Part shown: positions 8,983 through 18,372 of the stretch, piece after piece | Position numbering within the stretch: the stretch's first letter is position 1 | Layout of the letters: each line of letters begins with the position of its first letter | Origin: Burkholderiales bacterium | GTDB taxonomy: Bacteria > Pseudomonadota > Gammaproteobacteria > Burkholderiales > UBA6910 | NCBI GenBank assembly: GCA_026005015.1 | Contig: BPKG01000001.1 | Location: 186,001-250,000 of the forward strand | Direction: 5' to 3' | DNA length: 64,000 nt | Position numbers and translations under genes: made by a program | Notes under the pieces: model-generated | The model's input: only the letters and a program-made list of their open reading frames with translations | The model's database searches: none | Told to the model about the DNA's origin: nothing

Positions 8983-10149
8983 ATGAGGGGAGGCAGGGAC
9001 GAAAAGACCGTGCGCTGCAAGGACCGATCCGGCCTCGGACGCGCGAAACGGCGTGGGACGCTCGTGCTCGCTTGCGTCCTGTGTTTGCTCTTTTCCGCCC
9101 CCGGCGAAGCTGAGCGCATCAAGGACCTGGCTTCCCTGCAGGGCGTGCGGGACAACCCCCTCATCGGCTACGGTCTGGTGGTGGGACTGGATGGAACGGG
9201 CGACCAGACCACTCAGACGCCCTTCACCGTGCAAAGCCTTGCCAACATGTTGTCGCGGTTGGGCATCAATCTGCCTCCCGGCACAAACCCGCAGCTAAAG
9301 AACGTGGCGGCGGTCATGGTCACAGCGAGCCTGCCGCCCTTTGCCAAGCCGGGGCAGGCGATCGACGTAACCGTCTCCTCCCTGGGCAACGCTAAGAGTC
9401 TACGGGGTGGAACGCTCCTGCTCACTCCCCTGAAGGGGGCCGACGGCCAGGTGTACGCCATTGCCCAGGGAAATGTGGTGGTGGGGGGCGCGGGAGCAGA
9501 GAGCGCCGGAAGCAAGGTGCAGGTCAACCATCTGAGCGTCGGGCGTGTGCCCAGCGGCGCCACGGTGGAACGCGCGGTGCCTATGCCGGTGGGCCAGGAG
9601 GGCTACTTTCAGCTCGAGCTCCACGCCACCGATTTCGGCACCGCCAAGCGGGTGTCAGACGCCATCAATGCCTTGATGCCAGGCAGCGCGGTGGCCTTGG
9701 ACGGGCGCGTGATTCGGGTCCAGGCTCCCACAGCCCCCGAGGAACGGGTGGCTTTCCTTGCCCGAATCGAGTCGCTAGAGGTGACGCCCGCCCAGACCGC
9801 GGCGAAGGTCATCGTCAACGCGCGGACAGGCTCGGTGGTCATGAACCAGGCGGTCACAGTGGGCACTTGCGCGGTCGCCCACGGCAATCTGGCGGTGCTG
9901 GTATCCACCGAGCCGGTGATCAGCCAGCCGGCCCCCTTTGCCCGCCGCGGGGACACGGTGCAGGCTGAGCGCAGCGACATTGAGCTCCGCCAGGAAGGCG
10001 GGCGGCTGATGATGGTGTCCGCCGGCGCATCCCTGGCTGAGGTAGTGAAAGCCTTGAACGCCCTGGGTGCCACGCCCCAGGACCTGGTGGCTATCCTCCA
10101 GGCCATGAAGGCGGCGGGCGCTCTGAGGGCCGAGCTGGAAATCATCTGA
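8983..10149 (+). CDS. flgI: Flagellar P-ring protein FlgI
   Basis: FlgI assembles into the periplasmic P-ring with FlgA as chaperone. The product is 388 aa, about 20 longer than usual because of a basic N-terminal extension before the signal peptide core [18 protein letters not shown]. The mature start [20 protein letters not shown] is the hallmark of FlgI, and [12 protein letters not shown]-like and [20 protein letters not shown] segments complete the family profile. CGGAGG lies just before the ATG at 8983; a later GTG at 9010 would remove most of the extension. It follows flgH by 16 bp. Confidence 0.95.
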   Translation: MRGGRDEKTVRCKDRSGLGRAKRRGTLVLACVLCLLFSAPGEAERIKDLASLQGVRDNPLIGYGLVVGLDGTGDQTTQTPFTVQSLANMLSRLGINLPPGTNPQLKNVAAVMVTASLPPFAKPGQAIDVTVSSLGNAKSLRGGTLLLTPLKGADGQVYAIAQGNVVVGGAGAESAGSKVQVNHLSVGRVPSGATVERAVPMPVGQEGYFQLELHATDFGTAKRVSDAINALMPGSAVALDGRVIRVQAPTAPEERVAFLARIESLEVTPAQTAAKVIVNARTGSVVMNQAVTVGTCAVAHGNLAVLVSTEPVISQPAPFARRGDTVQAERSDIELRQEGGRLMMVSAGASLAEVVKALNALGATPQDLVAILQAMKAAGALRAELEII

Positions 10150-10168
10150 GCGCGGAAAGTCTCCGGTG

Positions 10169-11032
10169 ATGCACAGCCTCGAAGCGTTGAACGCTCTGGC
10201 GATCGACGGCCGAAGCCTGGATGGATTGCGGACCAAGGCGCGCCGCGACCCCGACGGGGCGCTTAAAGCAGCGGCCAGAGAATTCGAGGCGGTATTCATG
10301 GAGATGGTGCTGAAGAGCATGCGGCAGGCGGCGGTTGCGCAAGCGAGCCTTGAAGAGCACGGCTTCGGAGGCAGTGAGGTGCGAACCTACCAGGGGATGC
10401 TGGACCAGCAACTCGCCCGGGACGCAGCCTCCCGGGGGTTGGGACTGGCACAGCGGCTGGTGGAGCAGCTTTCCCGCAGCCAGCCCCCGAGAGTCGAAAG
10501 AACGCCCCTCTCCTCCACGACTTCGGCTTCGACCGTGTCGGTCCAGGACGCCCCTGCGTCGGCGCCGGCAAGCTTCGTTGAGCAGTTGTGGCCCCATGCC
10601 GAAGCCGCAGCTCGCGCTTTGGGACTGCCGCCGCGCTTCGTGCTCGGCCATGCGGCGCTGGAGAGCGGTTGGGGCCAGTACGAAATCCGCCATCCGGATG
10701 GGCGCCCGAGCCACAACCTGTTCGGTATCAAGGCGGGAGCCGGTTGGAAGGGCGAGACCGTGGAAGTGGTGACCACCGAATATGTGGACGGTCGTGCCGA
10801 AAGGCGCCGCGAGCGCTTCCGCGCCTACAGCTCCTACGCTGAAGCCTTTGCCGATTACGCTCGGCTGCTCGCCGCAAGCCCTCGCTATGCGCCGGTACTC
10901 GCCCATGGGGGTGACGCGGACGCTTTTGCTCGGGCGCTCGCGCAGGCGGGGTATGCCACCGATCCCCTCTACGCCCGCAAGCTCTCGGCGGTGCTGAGGA
11001 GCCCGGTACTGTCCGCGCCTGCGGCGGGGTGA
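10169..11032 (+). CDS. flgJ: Flagellar rod assembly protein/muramidase FlgJ
   Basis: FlgJ caps the rod and hydrolyses peptidoglycan to let it through. The product is 287 aa with both domains. The N-terminal rod-binding domain has AREFEAVFMEMVLKSMRQA. After a Ser/Thr/Pro linker, the glucosaminidase domain (about residues 135-285) has the catalytic Glu in HAALESGWGQYEI and the conserved SHNLFGIKAG. The single-domain form common in alphaproteobacteria is excluded. A GTG at 10166 immediately precedes the ATG at 10169 in frame and cannot be ruled out. The sigma-28 promoter of flgK begins 4 bp after its stop. Confidence 0.94.
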   Translation: MHSLEALNALAIDGRSLDGLRTKARRDPDGALKAAAREFEAVFMEMVLKSMRQAAVAQASLEEHGFGGSEVRTYQGMLDQQLARDAASRGLGLAQRLVEQLSRSQPPRVERTPLSSTTSASTVSVQDAPASAPASFVEQLWPHAEAAARALGLPPRFVLGHAALESGWGQYEIRHPDGRPSHNLFGIKAGAGWKGETVEVVTTEYVDGRAERRRERFRAYSSYAEAFADYARLLAASPRYAPVLAHGGDADAFARALAQAGYATDPLYARKLSAVLRSPVLSAPAAG

Positions 11033-11035
11033 AGC

Positions 11036-11062
11036 TCAAGTCTTTTTCTGCGCGACCGATAA
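11036..11062 (+). promoter_or_regulatory. Sigma-28 promoter of flgKL
   Basis: TCAAGTCT (11036-11043), 11 bp, then ACCGATAA (11055-11062): close to the FliA consensus T(A/C)AAGTTT-N11-GCCGATAA. The flgK ATG is only 9 bp after the -10 box and has no Shine-Dalgarno, so transcripts from here should be leaderless or nearly so. Confidence 0.72.
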
Positions 11063-11071
11063 CTAAAAAGC

Positions 11072-12976
11072 ATGGGCAACAGCATCCTCAACATCGGCGT
11101 GACTGCACTGACCGCTGCCCAGACGGGGCTTACCACGGCGGGGCACAATATCGCCAACGTGAACACGCCCGGCTACAGCCGCCAGCAGGTGATCCAGGCT
11201 ACCAACCCAGCGCTGCGGGCAGGAGCGGGCTATCTGGGACAGGGCACCCACGTGGCCCGCATCGAGCGGTTGTACAACCAGTTTTTGGCTCAGCAAGTCC
11301 TATCTGCGGAAAGCGCAGCGGCAGAGGGGGCGACCCATTACGAACGCATCCAGCAGGTGGACAACCTGCTCGCGGACACGGCGGGTGGGCTTGCTCCGGC
11401 ATTGTCGGATTATTTCAGGGCTCTGCACGATCTTGCTACCCATCCTGCCTCCGCGGTGGCGCGCCAGACGGTGCTGTCTTCTGGGCAGGCGCTGGTTGCC
11501 CGCTTCCGCATGTTGGACGCCCGGCTAGAGGAGATGCGTGCCGCATCGAGCCGACAAGTGGAGGCGAGCGTGGCCGCCATCAACGGGTATGCGCGCCAGA
11601 TCGCGGTGCTGAACGAGCGCATCGCCCTTGCCGAGAGCGGCAACGGGGCGGTGCCGCCCAACGACCTCTTGGACCAGCGCGATGCTCTGCTTGCGCAGCT
11701 CAACCGGGAGATTCGGGTGACAGTGGTGCGCCAGGACAGCGCCTACAACGTGTTCATCGGCAACGGTCAGCCCCTGGTGACGGGCACGGTAGCGGGTCGG
11801 CTCTCGCCCGTGCCGGATCCCCAGGACCCGACCCGCATCACCGTGGCCCTGGAAAGCGGCGCCGGCAACGTGGTGCTGAAGGAGGAGCTTCTCACCGGCG
11901 GGCGCCTGGGGGGCGAGCTCGCGTTCCGCCGGGAGACGCTGGAGCCTGCCCGCAATGGACTAGGGCGCATCGCCGTCGTGCTCGCTGCCACCATGAACGA
12001 CCAGCACCGGCTGGGCCAGGATCTGCAGGGAAACCTGGGCGGTGATCTCTTCGCCGTGGCAAGCCCCCGGGTCACGGACCACGGGGCGAACAGCGGAAGC
12101 GCGCAGCTCACGGCCGTCATCGCCGATGCCTCAGCCCTCACGGCGAGCGACTACCGCCTGAGCTACGACGGTGCGGGCTATACCCTCACGCGTCTGAGCG
12201 ACGGCAGCGTGACCACTTTCAGCACCTTCCCCCAGACCGTGGACGGGTTTACCCTGACGTTGTCTTCTGGCGTCGCGGCAGCGGGCGACAGCTTCCTCAT
12301 CCAACCTACGGTGGACGGGGCCCGTGACCTGGTCCTCGCCGTGGCTGATCCGGCCAAGCTTGCCGCAGCCGCCCCCATCACCACCGCTGCCGCAAGCGGC
12401 AACACTGGCAACGGGCTCATCAGTGCCGCAGAGGTGGTGGGGCCGCCGCCCACTGATCCCAACCTGCAGGCGCAGGTAACCATCGAGTTCAACGATCCGC
12501 CTACTTCGTTCAACGTGACGGGCCCGGGGACCGGTGACCCAGTAGGCGTCCCCTATACGCCCGGCGGCCCGATTGCCTACAACGGCTGGATGATTACCAT
12601 CACCGGCACGCCCGCGGCGGGGGACCGCTTCACCGTCGGCCCCAACACGGGCGGGGTCTCCGACGGGCGCAACGCGTTGAAGCTGGCGGCACTCGCGCAA
12701 GCGGGCACCGTGGTGGGCGGCACGGCGAGCTATCAAGGGGCATACGGAGCCCTGGTAGGACGCATCGGCAGCGCTACCCGCGAGTTGGAAGTCACCAGTA
12801 CCGCCCAGGCGAACCTCGCTCGCCAGGCAGGGGAAGCCCTCGCGGCGGTCACTGGCGTAAACCTGGACGAAGAGGCGGCGGCGCTCCTGCGCTACCAGCA
12901 GGCATACTTGGCCGCCGGAAAGGTGATGCAGATCGCAAGCCGCCTGTTCGACACACTCCTCGAGCTGGGACGTTGA
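11072..12976 (+). CDS. flgK: Hook-filament junction protein FlgK
   Basis: FlgK (HAP1) links hook to filament with FlgL. The product is 634 aa, somewhat longer than the enteric 547 because of an expanded variable middle region (about 330-540). The N-terminus MGNSILNIGVTALTAAQTGL and NIANVNTPGYSRQQV are characteristic, and the C-terminus has GVNLDEEAAALLRYQQAYLA, the flagellin-like helix shared by HAPs. No Shine-Dalgarno precedes the ATG; the sequence before it is the -10 region of a sigma-28-type promoter. It is co-oriented with flgL, 16 bp downstream. Confidence 0.96.
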   Translation: MGNSILNIGVTALTAAQTGLTTAGHNIANVNTPGYSRQQVIQATNPALRAGAGYLGQGTHVARIERLYNQFLAQQVLSAESAAAEGATHYERIQQVDNLLADTAGGLAPALSDYFRALHDLATHPASAVARQTVLSSGQALVARFRMLDARLEEMRAASSRQVEASVAAINGYARQIAVLNERIALAESGNGAVPPNDLLDQRDALLAQLNREIRVTVVRQDSAYNVFIGNGQPLVTGTVAGRLSPVPDPQDPTRITVALESGAGNVVLKEELLTGGRLGGELAFRRETLEPARNGLGRIAVVLAATMNDQHRLGQDLQGNLGGDLFAVASPRVTDHGANSGSAQLTAVIADASALTASDYRLSYDGAGYTLTRLSDGSVTTFSTFPQTVDGFTLTLSSGVAAAGDSFLIQPTVDGARDLVLAVADPAKLAAAAPITTAAASGNTGNGLISAAEVVGPPPTDPNLQAQVTIEFNDPPTSFNVTGPGTGDPVGVPYTPGGPIAYNGWMITITGTPAAGDRFTVGPNTGGVSDGRNALKLAALAQAGTVVGGTASYQGAYGALVGRIGSATRELEVTSTAQANLARQAGEALAAVTGVNLDEEAAALLRYQQAYLAAGKVMQIASRLFDTLLELGR

Positions 12977-12992
12977 TTCTCTGGAGGAAGGG

Positions 12993-14201
12993 ATGCGAAT
13001 CACCACGGGCATGGTCTACGAACGGGGGCTGTTGGCACTCTTGCGCCAACAGCAAGCACTGTTGGAAGTGCAGCAGCAGCTCTCCACCGGTCGGCGGGTG
13101 GTGACGCCCTCCGACGACCCCATCGCTGCGGCGCGGGCGGTAGAACTAAGCCAGGCCCAAGCCCTTAACGACCAGTACGCCGTCAACCGGGGTTACGCCC
13201 GCGACGCCCTTTCCCTGGCCGAGTCCACGTTGGCGCGGGTGGGCGAGCTTATTATCGAAGCTCGTACGGCCTTGGTCCGGGCTGGTAACGGCACGCTGAG
13301 CGACGCCGACCGGCGATCCATCGCAGTGGAGTTGGAGGGCCGATTGCAACAGTTGCTTGCCTACGCCAACGCCACAAACGGAGCCGGCGAATACTTGTTC
13401 TCTGGCTATCGCGGCACGGTGCAGCCTTTCGTGGCAAGCCCCGCAGGAATCGTCTATCAAGGCGACCAGGGGCGGCGCGAAGTCCAGGTGGAAGCATCGC
13501 GGTTCATGCCCGTCACCGACTCGGGCGATGCCATCTTCCAGCGCATTCGAAACGGCAACGGCGTGTTTGTCGTCACTGCCGACAGCGGCAACACAGGCGG
13601 TGGCGTGGTGGACCCCGGCCGCCTCATCGATCCATCGGCTCTCACTGGCCACCGCTACGCGATCGTTTTTACTGTCTCCGGTGCTACGACTACCTACAGC
13701 GTCCTGGACGAGACCACCGGCACGACCCTGTCGTCTGGCAACCCTTACACTAGTGAAGCTGCCATCGAATTCGATGGCCTGCAGCTCACTATCACCGGAG
13801 CGCCAGCGGATGCGGATCGCTTCACCGTGGAGCCGAGCGGCACCCAGAGCCTGTTTACCACCCTGCAAGAAGCCATTTCCACCCTGCAGACTTCCACCAC
13901 CACGGTCGCTGGCGCTGCCCGTGTGGCCAACGGGCTTAATGCGGCCCTCGCCGACCTGGATCTCGCCCTCGATCACGTGTTGGCGGCTCGCGCTTCCTTC
14001 GGTGTGCGCCTGGCGGAGCTGGATACACTGCAAGCGGGGGGCGAAGGCTTGGCGGTGCAGTACCAAACGTCCCTTTCGCGGCTGATCGACGTGGATTATG
14101 CCCAGGCGATCAGCGACTTTTTGCGTGGGCAGCAGTCGCTTGAAGCGGCTCGAGCCTCGTTTAGCCGGGTTGCCGGGCTGTCCCTGTTCGACTACCTCTA
14201 G
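12993..14201 (+). CDS. flgL: Hook-filament junction protein FlgL
   Basis: FlgL (HAP3) sits between FlgK and flagellin. The product is 402 aa. The flagellin-like N-terminal domain includes QQQLSTGRRVVTPSDDPIAA, and the C-terminal domain ends with IDVDYAQAISDFLRGQQSLE and ASFSRVAGLSLFDYL, typical of FlgL. GGAGGAAGG lies upstream of the ATG. It ends the plus-strand flg run and is convergent with fliR 11 bp away; no strong terminator is seen in the gap. Confidence 0.95.
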   Translation: MRITTGMVYERGLLALLRQQQALLEVQQQLSTGRRVVTPSDDPIAAARAVELSQAQALNDQYAVNRGYARDALSLAESTLARVGELIIEARTALVRAGNGTLSDADRRSIAVELEGRLQQLLAYANATNGAGEYLFSGYRGTVQPFVASPAGIVYQGDQGRREVQVEASRFMPVTDSGDAIFQRIRNGNGVFVVTADSGNTGGGVVDPGRLIDPSALTGHRYAIVFTVSGATTTYSVLDETTGTTLSSGNPYTSEAAIEFDGLQLTITGAPADADRFTVEPSGTQSLFTTLQEAISTLQTSTTTVAGAARVANGLNAALADLDLALDHVLAARASFGVRLAELDTLQAGGEGLAVQYQTSLSRLIDVDYAQAISDFLRGQQSLEAARASFSRVAGLSLFDYL

Positions 14202-14212
14202 CGGCCGGCTCC

Positions 14213-14992
14213 TCAACGGGCCGGTGCTATGGCGAGGAGCATATGGCCGACGGCTTCGGTGAGCGTCCGCTCTAGCGCAGGTGCGAGGGCCGGCAGCGCC
14301 AGGGCCAGAGCCACAAAGCCCGTGAGCAGGGTTACCGGAAAGCCCACTGCAAACAGGTTGAGCTGGGGGGCGGTACGGGACAGGACGGCGAGTATCACGT
14401 TCACCACCAGTAGCGGTCCCACGACCGGCAGCGCGAACAGGGTACCGAGGGAGAACACTCTCGCGCCCATCTCCGCCAGGTCTTTCCAATGGTCTGGCGC
14501 CAGAGCAGCGCCGACAGGCAACACCTCGAAGCTTTGGGCGAGCGTTGCCAGCATCATCAAATGGCCGTTGAGGGCGAGAAAGAGCAGAAATCCGGCGAGC
14601 TCCAGAAACTGGGCGGCAACCGGCGTCTGGCCAGCACTCTGGGGGTCATAAAAGATAGCGAAGCCCAGGCCCATCTGCAGCCCGATCAAGTCGCCCGCCA
14701 GGGAAAGGGCCGCAAAGGCAAGGCGTGCGCTCAAACCCATGAGCGCGCCGACGAGCACTTGCTCTGCCAAGATCGCAAGCCCAGCCGCCGAGCCCACCTG
14801 CACTGCAGGCATGGTGCCTGCCATGGGAGCGACGGCAAAGGCCATTGCGGCGCCCAGACCGATGCGCACCCGCACCGGCACATTACGAGAGTGCAAAAGT
14901 GGCGCTGTCATGATCAGCCCCAATACCCGGGCGAGGGGCCAGAGGAAAGTGGCCAACCAGGCGTTCAACTGGGCATCGGTGACCGAAATCAT
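14213..14992 (-). CDS. fliR: Flagellar export gate protein FliR
   Basis: FliR is a core membrane subunit of the flagellar type III export gate with FliP and FliQ. The product is 259 aa, almost entirely hydrophobic with about six membrane segments, and contains RVRIGLGAAMAFAVAP and GFAIFYDPQSAGQTPVAAQF, matching the conserved FliR region. The start ATG at 14992 is 4 bp after the fliQ stop. Order fliP-fliQ-fliR is the canonical operon end. Confidence 0.95.
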   Translation of the reverse strand: MISVTDAQLNAWLATFLWPLARVLGLIMTAPLLHSRNVPVRVRIGLGAAMAFAVAPMAGTMPAVQVGSAAGLAILAEQVLVGALMGLSARLAFAALSLAGDLIGLQMGLGFAIFYDPQSAGQTPVAAQFLELAGFLLFLALNGHLMMLATLAQSFEVLPVGAALAPDHWKDLAEMGARVFSLGTLFALPVVGPLLVVNVILAVLSRTAPQLNLFAVGFPVTLLTGFVALALALPALAPALERTLTEAVGHMLLAIAPAR

Positions 14993-14996
14993 TGTT

Positions 14997-15266
14997 TTAG
15001 CCGATCATCGCGGGAATCGACTCCAGCAGTCTGCGCGTGTAGTCTGTGAGTAGGGTGAGCATCCATGGACCGGCCAGTGCCAGGGCCACCAGAATCGCCA
15101 GCAGTTTTGGGATGAAAGACAAGGTCATTTCGTTGATCTGTGTCGCCGCCTGGAAGATGCTGATCACGAGGCCGGTGACGAGAGCCGAGAGAAGCAGTGG
15201 AGCCGACACGATGGCCGTCAGCTCGATCGCTTGACGAGCGATGGTCATGACCGATTCTGGCGTCAT
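14997..15266 (-). CDS. fliQ: Flagellar export gate protein FliQ
   Basis: FliQ is a small export gate subunit. The product is 89 aa with two membrane helices. The motif TPESVMTIARQAIELT at the start and SIFQAATQINEMTLSFIPK in the middle are family hallmarks. The ATG at 15266 follows AAGGAGAA with good spacing and is preferred over the in-frame TTG one codon upstream. Its stop is 4 bp before fliR. Confidence 0.96.
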   Translation of the reverse strand: MTPESVMTIARQAIELTAIVSAPLLLSALVTGLVISIFQAATQINEMTLSFIPKLLAILVALALAGPWMLTLLTDYTRRLLESIPAMIG

Positions 15267-15285
15267 CAAGGTTCTCCTTAAATTC

Positions 15286-16068
15286 TCATATGCCGAAACT
15301 CTGCACCAGCGAGCCGATCAACAGATGCCAGCCGTCTACCAACACGAACAGCATGAGCTTGAATGGCAGTGCAACGATCACTGGCGAGACCATCATCATG
15401 CCCATGGACATGAGCACGCTTGCTACCACCAGATCGATGATGAGAAAAGGAATGAACACCACGAAACCGATCTGGAAAGCGGTCTTTAATTCGCTCGTCA
15501 CGTAGGCCGGAATCAGCACTTTCATCGGGACATCCTCCGGCCCGTTCATGGTCTGCGTTCCGGAGATACGAGCAAAGAGGGCGAGATCCGGCTCCCGGGT
15601 CTGCTTCAGCATGAACTGCTTGAGGGGTTCGCTCGCACGGGTCACCGCATCCTCGAGGCTCATGCGGCCCTGCGCGTAAGGGACGTAGGCTTGCGCGTGA
15701 ATCTTTTCCAGTACTGGCGACATCACGAACAAGGTGAGGAACAGCGCCAGGCCGATCAGCACCTGGTTGGGCGGCGAAGTCTGAGTGCCGAGGGCGTGGC
15801 GCAGCAGGGACAGCACGATGATGATGCGGGTAAAGCCGGTGAGCATGAGCAATGCCGCTGGTAGAAAGGAAAGGCTGGTGAGAAGCAGCAGGGTTTGCAG
15901 CGGCAGGCTGTAGGTCTGCCCCCCGCCAGGAGCGGGGGTAGCGGTGAGGGCGGGCAGCCCCGCTTGTTGGGCTGCGGTGGGCAGGGCAAGCAGGGCAAGG
16001 ACGGCCGCTGCCATGGTGAGCAAAGTGCGGCGTGCCCGCAGAGCCCTCGACCTTCCCTCAGCCGGCAC
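15286..16068 (-). CDS. fliP: Flagellar export gate protein FliP
   Basis: FliP is the main pore subunit of the export gate. The product is about 260 aa. A cleavable signal sequence (basic RALRARR then [17 protein letters not shown]) is followed by four membrane helices. Conserved elements include [32 protein letters not shown] and [19 protein letters not shown]. The start is uncertain: the GTG at 16068 retains the basic n-region and overlaps the fliO stop by 11 bp, while an ATG at 16014 would give a signal without positive charge. Confidence 0.92.
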   Translation of the reverse strand: MPAEGRSRALRARRTLLTMAAAVLALLALPTAAQQAGLPALTATPAPGGGQTYSLPLQTLLLLTSLSFLPAALLMLTGFTRIIIVLSLLRHALGTQTSPPNQVLIGLALFLTLFVMSPVLEKIHAQAYVPYAQGRMSLEDAVTRASEPLKQFMLKQTREPDLALFARISGTQTMNGPEDVPMKVLIPAYVTSELKTAFQIGFVVFIPFLIIDLVVASVLMSMGMMMVSPVIVALPFKLMLFVLVDGWHLLIGSLVQSFGI

Positions 16069-16465
16069 GGTCGCGCTCCATAAATTGCTTAAGCCAAGCG
16101 GCAAAGGAGCCGTTATTCGTTACAGGGGGGGAAGTGGGCGTGGCCTGGGCCGGCATTGCGTGCAGGGCATAGACCCGGCCCGGCGCGACCCCCAACACCA
16201 GCCAGGCACCGCCCACTTCCACCACCACCACCCGCTCCCGCGCGCCCACACCCACTGCGGCCACGACCCGCAGCCCTGCCGTACCACTGCCCGATGACCG
16301 GGAAGAGCGGCGCAGAAGCCAGGCGCCCCCCAGCACGACGAGCAGGACGAGAGCCAACCCTAAGACTCCCTGGAGCAGTTCCGCCACCGGTGCGCCTTGG
16401 CCCTGGGCCAGGGCGTTGGCCGGCAGGAGCACCGCACAAGCACAGGACCATGCTCTGCTTGCCAT
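16058..16465 (-). CDS. fliO: Flagellar export assembly protein FliO
   Basis: FliO is a scaffold that helps FliP oligomerise. The product is 135 aa from the ATG at 16465: a signal-like N-terminus ([20 protein letters not shown]), one membrane segment ([20 protein letters not shown]), then a basic cytoplasmic domain with [20 protein letters not shown], the conserved FliO/YscJ-like strand. A GTG at 16474 overlapping the fliN stop (GTGA) is an alternative. Poor overall conservation is normal for FliO; position between fliN and fliP is strong support. Confidence 0.88.
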   Translation of the reverse strand: MASRAWSCACAVLLPANALAQGQGAPVAELLQGVLGLALVLLVVLGGAWLLRRSSRSSGSGTAGLRVVAAVGVGARERVVVVEVGGAWLVLGVAPGRVYALHAMPAQATPTSPPVTNNGSFAAWLKQFMERDRAG

Positions 16466-16470
16466 AGAAA

Positions 16471-16884
16471 TCACCGGTTCAGGCGCCGGATGCGTTCGCT
16501 CGGAGTGACGATGTCGGTCAGCCGGATGCCGAACTTGTCGTTTACCACCACCACTTCGCCCTGGGCGATCAGGCAACCGTTTACCAGCACGTCCATGGGC
16601 TCGCCGGCCAACCCGTCCAGCTCTACCACTGAGCCCTGGGCGAGCTGGAGCAGGTTCTTGATGGGTAGCTTGGTGCGGCCTAGCTCCACCGTGAGCTGGA
16701 CTGGGATGTCCAGGATCAGGTCCAGGTCGTTGCGGGCGGAAGGCGGAGCACCGTCCGAGAAGCGCTCGAAGATCTGGGCACTGGCGGCAACCGGCTGGGA
16801 GCCGGTTGCCGCCTGCTGTTCCGCTATGGCGGCAGCCCAGTCCTCGTTGCTCACGCTACCTTGGGCGTCTTTCAGGTTGGACAT
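16471..16884 (-). CDS. fliN: Flagellar motor switch protein FliN
   Basis: FliN forms most of the C-ring with FliM and controls rotation and export docking. The product is 137 aa. The C-terminal SpoA domain is complete: LDIPVQLTVELGRTKLPIKN, LAQGSVVELDGLAGEPMDVL and GEVVVVNDKFGIRLTDIV. The ATG at 16884 has GACGGAGGAAG before it and is preferred over the longer frame reaching 16971, which would overlap fliM. The N-terminal 50 residues are Ala/Gln-rich, as is common. Confidence 0.95.
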   Translation of the reverse strand: MSNLKDAQGSVSNEDWAAAIAEQQAATGSQPVAASAQIFERFSDGAPPSARNDLDLILDIPVQLTVELGRTKLPIKNLLQLAQGSVVELDGLAGEPMDVLVNGCLIAQGEVVVVNDKFGIRLTDIVTPSERIRRLNR

Positions 16885-16895
16885 GGCTTCCTCCG

Positions 16896-17873
16896 TCAGA
16901 GGGCGTCTGCGGGCGAGACCAGCCGCTCCACTCGCAGGGCATATTGACCGTTGGAAATACCGTAGCGGCATTCCATGACCGGAACACCGTCCACAGTGGC
17001 CAGGATGCGGAGCGGAATCTCGATCGGAATAACATCGCCTTCCCGCATGGTCAGGATCTGCTCCAGCGTCATGGTGGTCTGAGCCAGGTTGGCGACGATC
17101 TCCACTTCGGCTAGCTTCACCTGCTGGGAAAGCAGCTGCACCCAGCGCCGGTCCACGTCGAGCTGCTCGCCGTGGGTGGTGCTGTAGACTTTTTCTCGGA
17201 TAGGCTCCAGCATAGAGTACGGCAAGCAGATGTGGAGCTCCCCCGCGCTCGCGCCCACTTCGATACGGAATGCAGTGGCGACGACTACTTCGTTGGGGGT
17301 GGCGATATTGGCGAACTGGGTATGCATTTCAGAACGCACGCACTCGAAGCTCAGGGGATGCACGGGCTGCCAGGCCTTTTCATACTCGGCAAACACCAAG
17401 GAGAGCAGCCGCTGGATGATGCGCTGCTCGGTCGGGGTGAAATCTCGGCCCTCGACCCGGGTGTGAAAGCGGCCATCGCCGCCGAATAGGTTGTCGATCA
17501 CCAAGAACACCAGATTCGGGTCGAGCACGAAGAGGGCCATTCCCCGCAGCGGTTTCACCTGGACCACGTTGAGATTGGTAGGCACCGCCAGGTTGCGGGT
17601 GAATTCGCTGTACTTGACCACTCGCACCGGACCGGCGGTAATCTCCGCCGTGCGACGGATAAAGTTGAAGATCACCAGCCGTAACTGCCGCGCCAGGCGT
17701 TCGTTGATGATCTCCAGTGTCGGCATGCGGCCGCGGACGATGCGCTCCTGTTTCGCCAGGTTGTAAGGGCGCACCGCCGAAACCTCGGAAGGTGGCGCTT
17801 CGTCCTCGACCTCCCCGCTTACCCCTTTGAGCAGGGCATCGACCTCTTCCTGGGACAGGAAATCCTTGGCCAT
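16896..17873 (-). CDS. fliM: Flagellar motor switch protein FliM
   Basis: FliM is the C-ring protein that binds phospho-CheY. The product is 325 aa. The N-terminus DFLSQEEVDALLKG is the CheY-binding peptide. The middle CheC-like domain (about 45-230) and the C-terminal SpoA domain (about 240-320, with GDVIPIEIPLRILATVDGV) are both present. The ATG at 17873 lies 4 bp after the fliL stop and gives the canonical start; the longer frame to 17939 lies inside fliL. Confidence 0.96.
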   Translation of the reverse strand: MAKDFLSQEEVDALLKGVSGEVEDEAPPSEVSAVRPYNLAKQERIVRGRMPTLEIINERLARQLRLVIFNFIRRTAEITAGPVRVVKYSEFTRNLAVPTNLNVVQVKPLRGMALFVLDPNLVFLVIDNLFGGDGRFHTRVEGRDFTPTEQRIIQRLLSLVFAEYEKAWQPVHPLSFECVRSEMHTQFANIATPNEVVVATAFRIEVGASAGELHICLPYSMLEPIREKVYSTTHGEQLDVDRRWVQLLSQQVKLAEVEIVANLAQTTMTLEQILTMREGDVIPIEIPLRILATVDGVPVMECRYGISNGQYALRVERLVSPADAL

Positions 17874-17877
17874 GGCC

Positions 17878-18372
17878 TCACTGGATGACGAAGGAGGTGA
17901 ACAATACAGCGTCCACCGCCTGAGGTCGCTCGCCGTCAAAAGGGGCGGTCACCGCCGCGGCGATTTCTGACGCCAGTTTTTCCTTGCCCTCGGTGCTAAG
18001 CAGGGCTTCACCCCGTTGGCTCGAGAGCACCCGCAGGATACGGTCCCGCACTACCGGCATATGGGTCTTGATGGCGGCTTCCGTATCCGGCTCGGTGGTC
18101 CTGAGTACCACGGTGGTCTGCAAATACTGGGCATCGCCGCCAGGCTGGAGATTCACCGTGAAGGGCTCGAGCGCGATGAAAACAGCCGGCTTGGGCTTGG
18201 ATGCTTGAGCAGCGGAGGCTTCCTGCTGGAAAGTGAAATACCAGGCCCCGGCGCCTCCCGCGCCAGCGAGTCCCAGCGTGCCGAGCAGGATCAGCCAAAG
18301 TTTTTTTCTTTTGGGCTTCGTGCTCTTGGGGGCCTCCGATACTGGAGTGCCGGTAGGAGTTGATCGAGCCAT
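17878..18372 (-). CDS. fliL: Flagellar basal body protein FliL
   Basis: FliL is a single-pass inner-membrane protein that surrounds the stator and supports torque. The product is 164 aa: a short basic cytoplasmic tail (KSTKPKRKK), one membrane helix (about residues 25-45), and a periplasmic domain with FIALEPFTVNLQPGGDAQYL and the C-terminal FTSFVIQ, the classic FliL ending. ATGGAAAGAAAG lies before the start. It opens the fliLMNOPQR operon; no promoter is recognisable in the 628 bp upstream. Confidence 0.95.
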   Translation of the reverse strand: MARSTPTGTPVSEAPKSTKPKRKKLWLILLGTLGLAGAGGAGAWYFTFQQEASAAQASKPKPAVFIALEPFTVNLQPGGDAQYLQTTVVLRTTEPDTEAAIKTHMPVVRDRILRVLSSQRGEALLSTEGKEKLASEIAAAVTAPFDGERPQAVDAVLFTSFVIQ

